Assembly: GCA_011032825.1 (NCBI GenBank)
Contig: JAADJZ010000002.1
Coordinates: 2,046,001-2,110,000 of the forward strand
Origin: Massariosphaeria phaeospora
Taxonomy: Eukaryota; Ascomycota; Dothideomycetes; Pleosporales
Reading direction: 5' to 3'
DNA: 64,000 nt
Part shown: positions 10,624-21,956 of the stretch, in pieces
How the letters are laid out: each line of letters begins with the position of its first letter
Position numbering within the stretch: position 1 is the stretch's first letter
Position numbers and translations under genes: made by a program
The notes under the pieces: model-generated
Told to the model about the DNA's origin: nothing
What the model saw: the letters and a program-made list of their open reading frames with translations, nothing else
Databases searched by the model: none

Positions 10624-13600
10624 TTGAACATACAGACTCAAATGACAGACGACAACATCGGTGCAACAACAGGGGACTCTACCGAGGATGTAATTAATAT
10701 TGGAATCAACGGGGGCGCGGCCCAGAACACGAATCGCGCAGTGAATGATTGGCTAAGATCGAGCTTCCTTGACCACGATGATGGCGGCTCCGGATCCGCT
10801 CTCAATGTGCGGGATTTTATCAACTACATTCGAAGTGAGCAGACGTCGACATCTTACTTCAGCCTAGAGATGGTTGATTGGGCTCTTGAGGCTTTGCGCA
10901 GCAGACATAATATTGATGAATCATCAAACATTGTGATAGCCAATACATACCATGGCCAGATACTCTACTGGATGGGAATTGGGCAGACCAAAGACGGCAA
11001 ACTTGTTGGTAAAAGTCCAGAGGAAGTTAGCATGGTCGACACCGATGACGAAGATAATGATCAACCAGTCGAAAACAGTGAAGGGCAGCCATTGCCAAAG
11101 AAAACAAAGTCGCGTCCAGCACGTTCCGAAGATTATCAGACTTTGAGAGAGCAGTTCCAAGATATGTATGCCGTATTCGAGAGCAAGAGATACTTTTTTC
11201 TTCCAGTCAACAACGGCTACAAAGCCACATACGGAAACGAGGCAAGAGCCTCAATTAGGAAAAAGAGCGATTTGAGAGCTGGTAATGATGCCACAGCAGC
11301 TTACAGATTGGTAGCTAGTGGTTCTCATTGGTCCTTTATCGTCGCTGATAGGCTCAAGAAAGAGGCGAGGTACATTGACGGCATGGTAATAGTGAGCGAG
11401 GATGGAAGAGAAAAAATATCGGGCATTGAGATTAACGGTCTCACTGCCAGAAAGGTCCTCTGCGGACTGGATAATTTCATAGGTTTGCAGAAAGGAGGAT
11501 TTTCCGCGACTACGTTGAAATTCACGCCTCATCAGTTTCACAGCAATGTCAGCGACTTTGATTCTGGAGCATGTGGTCCATTTGTTTTTGCACTTATGGA
11601 TTATATCCTGCAGAACAAAGACGTCACACTTGATATGGGTCTTATAAACGTATTCTCGAAGGCCTGGAAAGCTGCCAGCTTTCGAGCGACATCCAAACCA
11701 CGGCTGGGAAGGCTGGAGTATAATTCGCTCTCTGCAAGGTCAATGATTCAGCAAACCCTCTGGGAACTGAGAAAGAAGAAGGAAGACAGGAACGCGAGTC
11801 TTCCACCAGTCAATCTGGATCTGACCACTCTCAAAGAAGTGCTCAATCGGCAGATTTTGCGCGATGTCTTGGAATTTTATGAGCCAACTTATGAGCCAAC
11901 CTCAGAGGACGACGTGGTTGATCCGGCAGGCGATAAAAAAACTCCTGAAGAGTGGTATGCTGAGCTTGGCTTTGAAAACGTACTCGCGGTTTTCCAGGAC
12001 ATGTTCCCAGACGCGGAGAATATCGAAATTGTCCTTCCGCAGATCCGTAAAATTATGCACGACGCAAAGGAGGCGGAGTTGAAAGCAAACTGGGAGAAAC
12101 AGTTGAAAGATGGAACCATTCCCGCACGCACTACCTTCAAGGATTACCGCACTCAGAAGGAAAGTCAGCAAGTGAACGATGCGACCGACGGCAAAGGACC
12201 TACTAAGACATCTAGACCCGATCAATTCCTTTCTGGGTACGGTCCCGGTAAACCTGCCAAATTCTCCAGAATGAGTCCTGAACAGCTTGAGCATTGGGTC
12301 CAAAGAGTACCGGGCTTATTTGAAGACCACGAAGCGGAACACATTGAAACAAAACGCGCTGTTCTCCACCGCTACTTCAACAAGACATTCGCGGAAGAGT
12401 CAGACAAATATCTTGTAGAAGTCTGGAAGAACGACCCACTGACCACGATAACGGACGGTAAGCCGTCCATGGCACCTGAACAGATTCGGGACAGACTAGT
12501 CAAACGCTACGAGAATCTCCAGGTAGATAAGTTTTGGAGCTTGACAAATGAAGATATCGATCGGTGGCTCGTGAACCTCCCAAAGTCTCTGTTCACAGGC
12601 TCTATGAAAGACAGAGATGGAAGAACCCTTTACGCTCCGGCCCGAGGTCTGCTTTATCGTACGTTTGTCGGCGATTTTGACAACATGAGCGATGCGGACG
12701 TCAGGCTCTAGAAGGCTGCACCTGACCACTATAGGGCAGACCTACCCGAAGGTGTCACAACTACGAAAGAACCATTCCTTAAGAAGAACGCTGGAGAGGT
12801 ACAGGGGGTCTTGAAGTTAAGATATACGAATCCAGAGGGTTTATACTTCTACGGCAATAGCTCTTTACATTGGCCGGAGAAGGAAACTGTAGCAATTCCA
12901 AACACGGGTTCTAGCACCGCCGCAGTCCAGCCTTCGGGCGCGCCAGGCCCATCAGGTGGAGTAGAGCCACCAAGTGGAGCAGGGCCATCAAGTGGAGCAG
13001 GGCCATCAAGTGGAGCAGGACAACCAAGTGGAGCAGGACAACCAAGTGGAGCAGGACCACCAAGTGGAACAGGACCACCAGGTAGAATTGGTGTAGAAAC
13101 CCGTGGAACGAAGCGAAGACTAGACACCAAGGCAGACGACGGCGCAGGCCAACCCCCACCCAAGAAAACCAAATTACAGCCCCAAGACTTCCCGAGAGGA
13201 TTCAGCGAGAAAAGACCCGTCAACTTCGCCCACATGGCCCCTGACAAGCTGAAGCCCTGGCAAGAAATCCACGGACACCTCTGGGAGCACCGCAGTGGGC
13301 TACACTCCTAGACTGTGCGCGCGGAGCTGCACCGCCTCATCAAAGGGACCTTTGCGGAAGAAACTCCGAAAAAGCATATAGCCAACTGGTTAATGGATCC
13401 CACTGTTTTCGAGCACAACGAGACGGTTCCTAATGATGAGATACGGCGGCGCATGGCCGACCGCTACGAGCGCCCCGTCCCGCTGTTCGCCACGCTACCT
13501 TGGGCGGAAGTACAGCGATGGGTGGACGCAGTCCGGCAAGATACGCAGCGCGAGTTTTTCCAAAGCAGTGACGGCACCGTAGACCAACCGCGGGCACGTG

Positions 13601-13845
13601 TGCTCCTGCAGCACATCTATGGAGGTGGGTTTAATAATCCTCCCATGTCGGACGAGGATATTGTCAGATGGAGTCGGAGTGCGAATGGCGCGGTCTTGAT
13701 TCCGGAGTTTTTGAGGGCGGACAATAACGTAGGTGGGATGAGGAATGTCTTGAGGGTTATGGCGCCGTCTGAGCTGCCGGATTTTAGAAATGCGCCGAAA
13801 TTGTGGCCTAGTCAGGTGGAGTTTGAGCGGTCGCGGGAGCAGTGA
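10624..13845 (+). pseudogene. Ulp1/C48-type protease paralogue (copy 2) interrupted by two in-frame TAG codons
   Basis: One reading frame of 1074 codons is open except for TAG at 12709-12711 (codon 696) and TAG at 13309-13311. No frameshift is needed: sequence on both sides of each stop matches copy 1 in the same frame. The first TAG stands where copy 1 has Trp (DVTAWR versus DVRL-stop-K); the second stands where the equivalent module has Glu. The protease triad is kept: His235 (SHWSFIVADR), Asp252 (YIDG), Cys317 (SGACGPFV). Two W-modules lie before the first stop; two more lie downstream (13200-13845). The 12951-13085 stretch is a Gly/Ser/Pro tandem repeat. The first 695 codons could still make a protease with a truncated tail, so this is either a decaying gene, a truncated but working enzyme, or a readthrough case. 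Confidence 0.7.
12951..13085 (+). repeat. coding minisatellite, 18-nt unit (PSSGAG/QPSGAG)
   Basis: About seven copies of an 18-nt unit close to AGTGGAGCAGGGCCATCA encode (P/Q)(S/P)SGAG-type repeats in the linker of protease copy 2. Copy 1 has only a short related stretch (SGSSGPLGEAGPSSAP), so the array expanded after the duplication. Confidence 0.85.
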
Positions 13846-16548
13846 GAGGGATATATGTGTAAGGAGAGGTAAGTCCGGCGTAATTAGAGACGATTTCTTT
13901 GTGTGCGAGTAATCTTTTTCAAGAAAGCGATCAGTATTGTTGTTGTATGTTAAGTGTTGTATGTTCATGTATCTTTAGTCTATTTGTCAACTTATCTGTC
14001 TACTGCAATCTGCAATACATGTTATCAAAAGCATCAAGATGCATCGTCCTCCGCGCAGCATCTGCTGCAAAGAAACATTATACTTGCGAACTATAGCTGT
14101 TGCGTTTGATGTTGTTGGGTAGCCAGCATAGTCAGCAATGACTGGACGACTCTAATTAACTAAATGAATTAATTCTCTGAACTGTGATTGCGCAGCATCT
14201 GCTGCAAAGAAACATTGTCGTTACTAAGGTAGTCAGCATAGTCAGCAACAACCAAACAACTCAAATTAACATATGAAACATCCTTATAACTAGTTTAGCA
14301 AACCCCAGAAAGAATGTGAGACTCGGCTTAACTGCGAATAGAATACCTAGCAAGAGGACTACTATAAAACCATCGTTGGCATAATAAACCGTAGTTGCGC
14401 AGTATCTGCTACTGAAAAAAGATTATCGTTGCGAATTGGTTCAAGCTGTTGCGCTCAATGTTGTTGGGTAGTCAGCATAGTGAGCAATGCCTGAAAAACT
14501 CCAATTGACAAGTTAGATATCCTCCGGAAGAGTTCAGAAAATCCTCGAAGAGAGAGTTTGACTCAGCGAGACTCCACATACCGCAACAGGACGCCTATGA
14601 ACAACTACCACGAGCCCATCATCCGCAATTCTAGCAAGCATCGTCGTTGCCACCACAGCATCTGCTCGCCGTCACAATCTGGATGTCGTGGTGAGGATAG
14701 CGGAAAAAAATCACATAACAAGTTCCTACGCCCCTCTAGGGCTGCATGCATACCTCGTGTTCGTCCGAGAAACCCAGTGGCTCCGGAGACAGACCCAAAC
14801 AAGGTTCATCGCATTATTAATGCCGAATTAAACATCGACCCTCGAGACTGGACCTAACCATTAGGAGTTTTAGACGCACCAGAATCTCCACTGTACTCAC
14901 TACGCCTCTCAGAGCAAGCGAGTTTGCGACTAGGGCGTCTATGAACGTTTCCCGTCGAGACGAATACGTCGGTAGGAAGAAGAGGGGTGCTCCTGAAGTG
15001 CGTATGAGGAATCGTACTCGAAGTTAAGTAGGCGGATACTGAGTTCGAAGGTTGAGGTACGATTGAGTTGTAGCTGTAGCAGTAGCAGAAACCCCTTATA
15101 AAATGCCGCGACGGTAGTCTAATTCCGAAGATAGACAATTCTTCAGACCTCTAGCACATAAACGCGTGAACGAACAAGATCTCAACGCGACTGACGTCTA
15201 CCGTCCGTTGATAAGCCGCGAAACGCGGTACGACTGACGGACCGTTGACCTGACCTGTAAGCGGCGAGTATGAGTAAACCGCATCTCATCTCGGAGACAA
15301 ATTTCGGAAACAATCTCAGTAGCACATCCAATCCATCAGCCTCAAAATACACGACACTAGTCCTAAAATTGCTAGTGTGGGTGAATGCAGGGAGCCGCAC
15401 CTAGCCGCGCAGGCAGATATCGACAAGGGTAAGATGGCCGACGACAGGGCTGAGAAAACGTACGATGCTAGACACACTGATAGCACTGATCGCGCATGAC
15501 GTAGTAGGTATTGGAGCGCCTACTACTGCAAGTCGACGGTATTTTCACCTTAGTGTTGATTTGAGCAGGCGTTGGAGCTGAGATCGTGCTTCTGCGGAAG
15601 TTGTTGCAGAGGACTGCTGGACGAGATGGAATGACTAGAATTACTGAGCTCCAAGCACGACTTGAATGAAGAGACGTCCCGACGTGGCCCCGTACGGGTA
15701 CGATGGTGTACTACGCGCAGAACTGGCAATTGGATGTGCGTGAACAAGGGAGATATGTCAGATAAGAGGCTGCAAGTCTACCGTATCAAAACGTCAGCCC
15801 TAGACGATAAGCAGCGCAACAGGAGCCAGTCCGAAGAAGTGCCGGCCTGGCTGTGATTCCAAGACTTCTCGCCGTGTCTTAACACCACCGATATGCATCT
15901 CTTAACAAAAGCAGTAGAAACGCAGTAGCAAGAAACTATTCTTAGCCCTCACCTGGAGCCGACGATCGGATGCAAGGCGCGTCGGCGACGCAGGCAAGGC
16001 CGACGACTGTGCCGTAGTGCTCGCGGCGCGCTGTACGGAAACCTGTCGCGCTTAAGTAGAAAGCGGCAGAAGACCGACCGATCCCCGTCCGTAACAGGAA
16101 GGTGGCTCGTAATACGAGACCCCGGAGAATTAAATACACCGCGCACGGAACACCACGGCTCTGTACTCCCCGATGGGAGGCAGTCGAAGACGGCAGGTAC
16201 CAGCGCAAGTCAGTGGACACGTGCTGGAGTAGGGGTTGCAAGTCGTGGACATTGAAGTGCACGCGCACGGACTGTGGCGCTACGTAGAGCCCGTCGGGAA
16301 GCGGCAGGCAACCGCCAGAGATTGAAGATCATCAGAGATGGAACGGATGAGATAAAAAGAAAGCCAAGACTTGGGGATCGTGATGCTGTCTATATGCTCT
16401 TCGTAATGGTCTATATGTGGGGAAACTATGCATATCGTACATGTCTATTAGAGAAAAAATGTGCTGGTTGCACGGGGTATCAAACAAAAGAACTGAATCG
16501 GAAAGCAGAGCCGAGTCCTGAACCGGTCACGCAATGAGGGCGACTCGA
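13846..16548. other. gene-poor region with decayed repeats
   Basis: 2.7 kb without a supported gene. The left part holds the diverged tandem repeats described separately. Between about 15000 and 16300 short open frames occur on both strands but are frequently stopped and match nothing I recognise. The base composition and many short broken frames suggest old, mutated mobile-element or gene remnants, which I cannot identify. Confidence 0.5.
14053..14670 (+). repeat. diverged tandem repeat, about three units
   Basis: The start motif GCGCAGCATCTGCTGCAAAG occurs at 14053 and 14190, a variant (GCGCAGTATCTGCTACTGAA) at 14397, and a weak fourth (CCACAGCATCTGCTCGCC) near 14652. Each of the first three is followed by GGTAGYCAGCATAGTSAGCAA and then by a CTCMAATTRAC-like block. 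Unit spacing is about 137, 207 and 255 bp, so units differ by deletions. The function is unknown; it could be remnants of a subtelomeric-type satellite or of a transposon. Confidence 0.75.
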
Positions 16549-18404
16549 TTAATTCGGGGTCGTGAAGAGTTGCAATTGGTCTTGCATCAGGTCGGCTGTG
16601 CGGTATGCGTGGTGCGCAGGGGGTTGTATGTTGAGGTGTTGAGGAGCGTGCCGCATGGGCATTCCCTGGTTTGGGTGTTGAATAGGGAATTCCATCTCTT
16701 GCTGGTTTTCGACTTGAGATGGAGGACGAGTATTTGTTGTATTGTGCCTGGAAAGGCGGCTTCCGAGCTTGTGTAATGGCTTCGAGATCATCTGACCTAG
16801 AGAAGGTCGATGGTAGTATGCCGAATCTTCGAAGGCGGGTGGTGTATCGAAATAATTGGGATAACACCAACCCATCGGGTTCGAAGGTTTCCCTGGATCG
16901 ACAAACCCGGAGTTCTGTGGGTTCTCTGTGTCAATTATTGGGTTGGACTGGGGATCCAAAGTCGGGGGCAAGTCTGGTATGGCGGGCTGGGACATGTCCA
17001 GAAACTCGGTAGAAGGATCAACGTCCATATAACTGATACGGCGTCCAGTAGTATCGACCGTAGGTGATTCCGCGAAGGGTGACGCGCCACAATCGTCGAA
17101 AACCGCTGGCTGGGGCATGGAGTTACTGGCTTGAAGGAGAGCAGCGTTCATCTCAGCTAGCCGCGTTCTCCACAGCGACACGTTCGGGTTTCCAATTAGG
17201 ACCGCCATGCGCTGCTCGCGAGATATTATGTCGACATTTGCTACCGAGTCTGTGCTCGGGGTAACGAACCCAGCGGGGAACTCTTGATTGGAGACATCCA
17301 AGGGTATATCCGCCCGCAAGCTCAAGGCGGTGATGAGCACCTCTTCACGGCTAGGCCGAAGATCGCAGCACTGAAGCTTTTGCCTGAGTATTCTGGAATT
17401 ATCGGGACACCAGCTTATTTGAGACCGACTCTCTCGAAGTCGTTCGTCCAGACAATTGAGCAGCTCTTTCCAAGTGTCATGTAGCGCCTCCTGCCGAATG
17501 AGGTTCCGAATGACGTTTGAATATTTCCACTGGTCGAAAGTTGCTCCATTCTTCATATGCTTCGCGACGTGATCGCATCGCTCATCCCATCCTATGCTAA
17601 CCTCTTTGCATTTATTGAAACCACATCCAAAGACTCTACGCGGCAACAGCTGTATCCGAATATCTGTCAAGGACGGCAACGGCCGGCCAGAGTGATAGCG
17701 TTGATGGTGCTTGAGGAAATCTTTCTGGCGATCAAAGATCCTGTTGCAGCCATTCACTATACACGGCCAGTCTTCACCCGTTTCGTGCATCCGCATCTCG
17801 TGTTTCTTCCAATCAGATTTGGCCTTGAATGTTTTCAAGTTCTTCCCCTCTGCGCAGTAGGTGCAGAACATGAACGGCTCTCCAGACTGACTCTGGCCTT
17901 TCTCTCCTGGGAAAATGACAGGCGAGTTCATGTTCATGTCCTCGTCAGTTGGCGTGAAACTCGGCTCGTGCTTTACGTCGAGCGGACTGCTGATATCGGA
18001 GACGGGAGTCAGGATCGCGGGCCGCGTGGGGTCAAGCCCAGTTGGGTATGATCGTGGTTCGGCGCGTTTCGTCCTGGAACGCGAAGAAGTCGACGACGCG
18101 ATTGATGGAGCGAGCTCGCTGTTAGCTGTCGACGTTGAAAAGGTCGACGCGAACGAGAGACGAGAGCGCCATGACGAGTTCGTGGATGAGGTCGTCGACG
18201 TATTGGAGGTCAATGTGGAGTAGGTGGAAGCGACAGAGTTGCGGCCTAGGCTATGTGAGGCTTTGCAGATGGACGGATAAAAGCGGACCTACGCGACTCG
18301 ATGGCCTGCTGGAACATGCGCTGGATCATCTGCGGAGGATGTCTGCTCAGCAAGGCTTCGATATGCTGCATCGACTCGTCCGGTATGTCCAACATGTCGT
18401 CCAT
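16549..18404 (-). CDS. C2H2 zinc-finger transcription factor-like protein (paralogue A)
   Basis: Two exons: 18404-18293 and 18245-16549 (602 aa), with a 47-nt intron (GTAGGT...CCTAG). The ATG at 18404 has a good context (ACCATGG). The first exon gives an acidic amphipathic N-terminus (MDDMLDIPDESMQHIEALL). A long Ser/Thr-rich linker precedes three consecutive zinc-binding units around residues 165-270: CTYCAEG...KSDWKKHEMRMH, CIVNGCNRIF...FLKHHQRYH, and CGFNKCKEV...RCDHVAKHM. This layout occurs in fungal C2H2 regulators of unknown target. The C-terminal half is low complexity with many P, N and S. A clear paralogue lies at 26337-27894 with the same three-unit order and the same start-exon/short-intron design. 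DNA binding is inferred. Confidence 0.85.
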
Positions 18405-20223
18405 GGTTGCGCTATCTCAGAAACAACGGACAGACGTTCACTCGAGCCGCAAGACTGTACATGCGTCGCATCCGGTGGGGCTGGACGGAGAGAGGGCTCC
18501 GGTGCGATAAGAAACAAGAAGGAAAGCAAGAACGGTGCTAAAGGAGGGTTAAGAATGGCGGCGCGCGATAGTAGGTGGTAGGGGGCGAAGGAGTGGATGA
18601 ACGTGTGCCCGGCAGAGGACGTAAAGCTCCTGTTGGTGCGACGGGGTGCGGTTATATCACATCATCAGATGCAGCGGGGGGCGCGGGTGGGCAATGTTCT
18701 GGAAAAGCCGTAGAAGAAGCTAAATTGACGGCGGGTTCGCCCAGGTGCTCGAGCCCGGCGTCAAGTAGACAGCACCCTGGTCTTTCAACCCAGCTCTGGG
18801 GCAAGGCTGAGGGTTCGCCAGCAGGCAAAGTCCTAGCGCGTTTGATGCACGCAGGGACTCGGCGTGAGGGAGGTCGGCCGTCGTTCGTGCTCCGACCAGC
18901 AGCACGACTACTCGCGGGCGCCGCTGCTGGGCGCGCAGCGTTTGAAACGACCGCGTCGGGGAATTCGCTGATGGGCGCGGGTGGGCGCTGGTGGAGGACC
19001 GACACACGGCGGTGGTGGTGGGCGAGGGGAGGCGCGCCGCAACCCAGTTCAGCCGAGTCGCTGGCCCTGGACGCTCGCGAGACGCACCCTCACCTATCGC
19101 GGCGTAGAGTGCTGCAAGGGGTCGCGCCGTTGGGGGTGCTGTACCTGGATGACGCATGGGGTGCGCGCTCGAAGAGGCGATGGTGCTATTGCAAGTGACA
19201 TGCATAGGCGGCGATGTGCGGAGGGAGGCTGCCAGAGCGAGAGCAGTCTCGCCCGCTCCTCCCCAGCTTTTCCGCCACTCGCGACGCCGCCAGCTGGCCA
19301 TGCCGCCGCCCGGGCGCCCGCCACAGCAGCGGTTGCTGAGGGCTGGCAGCACAGCGGCCGCGGCCGTCTCTGTCAACACTGTTGAGATGCCACCGTCTGG
19401 CGTCGAGTCCTCCTGTGGTCGGCGGGCCGGGCTGCTGAGGGGGCGCGCTGCAGCTCCAACCGCTGTGGCGACACAGATGGCTGCTGACAGGAGCACAAGC
19501 CTCCTGCATGGGGCAGTGATAGGTCGCAAATCGCTGCCGCATTTGCCTTGCTGAGGTGCACACTGCACGCAGCTGCGAAGGACGGGCCTTGGTCGCGAGG
19601 CGGCGAATCTTGCCTGGACGAGGCAGCGCGCCAGAGCGACGCTGCGACAGGGCCTCCGGAGAGCAGCAGGACTCCAGGCGGCGGCGGGAACAGGTCGCGT
19701 CAACAGAGCATGGCGCGCATAGGAACTCGGTGGAAGCTCTGTGAATTGAGTGTGGAACGCGGCCAGAATCGACATGGACAATTGCCTTTTCCTGTCGTCC
19801 CAAGGCTGGGTTGCTGGATTTTACCTAGTCTAACCCCATCCGGGCGACGTGCACTAAGAGACACTTTGACAGAACTGCGACATAACATACGATTGTCTTG
19901 CAGTTCTTTGTTTCGCCGCAAAACACGACTGCAAGCATACCGGCAAGGACGCTCTAACTATGACTATATACTCGGTAATTCCACTCTGCTGTAGAGTGTT
20001 GCCGTGTTCAAAGAGTTTTGACGTGTTCAAACTTCACCTACATCGTGCGCTTACATAAACACGCACCAACTAGCCCTGGAAGCAGCCTCTGTGACCAGGC
20101 TAACGCGTTACCGTCTGCGCCCACTTCATCTGACAAACACCACGGTCTGCCCCCACGAAGCTTTGGTACCACCATCCGAGTTTTTGGCCCTATTGACTTG
20201 AAGAATCACTCTCACTATCACCC
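18405..20223. other. GC-rich non-genic island and spacer
   Basis: 1.8 kb between two divergent genes. About 18650-19560 is GC-rich and open in several frames on both strands (up to 353 codons on the minus strand), but the translations are Ala/Pro/Arg/Ser-rich, lack conserved blocks and look like composition artefacts. The right end carries the promoter and leader of the 20224 gene (CCCACTTCATCTGACAAACACCAC and similar). Confidence 0.5.
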
Positions 20224-21102
20224 ATGTCCTACCGCAACATCCAGCTGCAGGTCGACGATGACGACTCGGTGGATATGATCGACTTGACCCGGTCCTCTTC
20301 TCCGGAACCGGAAGAACCTCCACGACGACTTTGGCAACGGTCCTCCCCCAACGCACCTGCCGACATCAAGATTAAGAAAAGTCCACGAGGGAAAGTCGCA
20401 CGCCCCGGTGCATCTGGCCAGCCCAGCAAGAGAATCCGGCCAAGTCATCTCCACAGCATTATCGAGACGAGCGACCCCGCCGATATCAAAAGAGTTCTGT
20501 TGCACCTCTGCACCATCTCCCCGGCTCTTTCTGGAGCCGTTGCTCGCGCTCTTGCACCGAAGTCGACCTTCGCCCAAGCTACCATTGCCCAGTACTTCCC
20601 TAAAAGAGCACCAGCACCCGGTGTCAAGCAAGAACCTGTTAAAGATACCCCGGTCAAGGCCGAGTCTTCTTCAAAACACCCCCAAGGTCTAAAGGCCTTA
20701 TTGTCTGTAAAACGAGAACGACAACCCAGCCCGACGCTCTCGGACGGCTATTCAAGCGCTGAATTCCTCGAGGTGCCACATACACCTTCTCGCTCTAATT
20801 GCATGCTCAAGTTTGAAACTGATAAAACTGAAGCTCATTCAGCCAAGCGAGGCCTGCGATGCATAAATTGCAAGCGATTCGAAGTTGAGGAGGGGCCACA
20901 GTGTGTGTTCCATCCTGGACGCAAGACCGTTATCAAGCGCGAGCCACGATGGACTTGCTGCAAGAGGACCTTGGGGGAGCTCGGCTGTGAGGTCGCAGCT
21001 ACTCATGTGACTGAAAGTAACGCACGCAAGCGAGAACGAACGCCCAGCGACCCGTTTAAATACTTCGAACGACAGCCTTCGAAGAGTCCCAGACTGGATT
21101 AG
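20224..21102 (+). CDS. small nuclear-type protein with SIM, PIP box and CHORD-like zinc cluster
   Basis: Single exon of 292 aa. Residues 16-22 (VDMIDLT) inside an acidic/Ser context form a strong SUMO-interacting motif. Residues 118-125 (QATIAQYF) match the PCNA-interacting PIP box exactly (Q-x-x-h-x-x-aromatic-aromatic), with basic residues after it. Residues about 213-260 hold a zinc-type pattern C-x2-C-x10-C-x2-HPG ... W-T-C-C ... G-C ... T-H, close to the CHORD fold (which has C-x-YHPG and W-S-C-C). The rest is basic, Ser/Pro-rich and likely disordered. A SUMO- and PCNA-binding adaptor at replication or repair sites is the natural reading, but it is inference from short motifs. I do not recognise a named orthologue. 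Confidence 0.85.
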   Translation: MSYRNIQLQVDDDDSVDMIDLTRSSSPEPEEPPRRLWQRSSPNAPADIKIKKSPRGKVARPGASGQPSKRIRPSHLHSIIETSDPADIKRVLLHLCTISPALSGAVARALAPKSTFAQATIAQYFPKRAPAPGVKQEPVKDTPVKAESSSKHPQGLKALLSVKRERQPSPTLSDGYSSAEFLEVPHTPSRSNCMLKFETDKTEAHSAKRGLRCINCKRFEVEEGPQCVFHPGRKTVIKREPRWTCCKRTLGELGCEVAATHVTESNARKRERTPSDPFKYFERQPSKSPRLD

Positions 21103-21956
21103 GGCGTTGGTGCACATATCTTGTGTAGCGAAGAGGATGTAGTAGGACGATCTGGGCTTGCTCCGGGCGGTGCTTGTGCTCTGAGACCGTGATGTAAGGG
21201 TGGAAGAGCAGCACGTCTGGGCAGAAAATTCATGTACACTTTGCTCTTCTAGTTACGATTGATATAGGCGACTTTGCATCAATGGATAAGTTTGGGTAGA
21301 CACTGTTACTTATTTCGGGCGATCCGTGTCTTTGTTAGTGTTGGTTACCTTTTCGGCAATGCCAACAGTCGCCATGCTTAAACTCGCGCGACAGCATGGC
21401 ATGTAGGATTTGTAGGATTACGTATTCCTAAGATCTAGGTATTCTCTCTCGTGATTGGTACAACATTGCTAGTAACATGACACTTAAGTGGGCTCAACAA
21501 GTCATAAAACTATATACATAGTGCTCCCCTTCCTTGCTCGCCCATCACTTGAATACTTTATCTTTTTCTTCAAACATAGTTTTTAAATGTCATGCAGTCG
21601 CAGCAGTAGTCAACGCTTTTTAAAGTGAGGGGAAAGTAAGATCGTTCACTCACCTGCCTGCTTTCACGACTTGTAATACTCGTTTTATCTCCTCTAAGGT
21701 GCACACCTCCTACTCTCACAGAGACTAATCTTATTCACTTTGTGTCCTCTTTTCGCCAATACCGCGCCAAGAACAATAGGGAGCACCTTCCCCCGCCGCG
21801 GTCGGCACCTTCCACTATATAAAACCAGCGACTCTATATAAAACCAGCGACTCCTCACCACCTCTAAGCCACGGTCCTTCCGACAACCTCCAACACTGGC
21901 TCCAACATTGCCGAGAATCTCTAACAACTCCAACAACCTTCAATACCTCCACCACG
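21103..21956. other. intergenic region with promoter of the secreted-protein gene
   Basis: About 850 bp. The first part is the 3' region of the SIM/PIP gene; the last about 140 bp are the core promoter and leader of the next gene. No other gene is supported. Confidence 0.5.
21816..21853 (+). promoter_or_regulatory. perfect tandem duplication of a TATA box segment
   Basis: The 19-mer TATATAAAACCAGCGACTC occurs twice back to back (21816-21834 and 21835-21853) with no mismatch. Each copy contains TATATAAAA. The second copy ends about 104 bp before the ATG at 21957, the right distance for a core promoter in fungi. Confidence 0.85.

Noticed and set aside
12659..12711. Possible intron (GTACGT...CTCTAG) that would remove the first TAG of protease copy 2
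   Set aside because: Length of 53 nt shifts the frame into another stop, and the removed sequence is conserved coding in copy 1.
10624..13845. CRISPR, phage or bacterial origin for repeat-rich parts
   Set aside because: Introns elsewhere, fungal gene families and irregular coding repeats exclude a prokaryotic array.
18720..19781. 353-codon open frame on the minus strand
   Set aside because: Translation is Ala/Pro/Arg/Ser-rich without conserved blocks; the opposite strand is open too, so it reflects GC composition.
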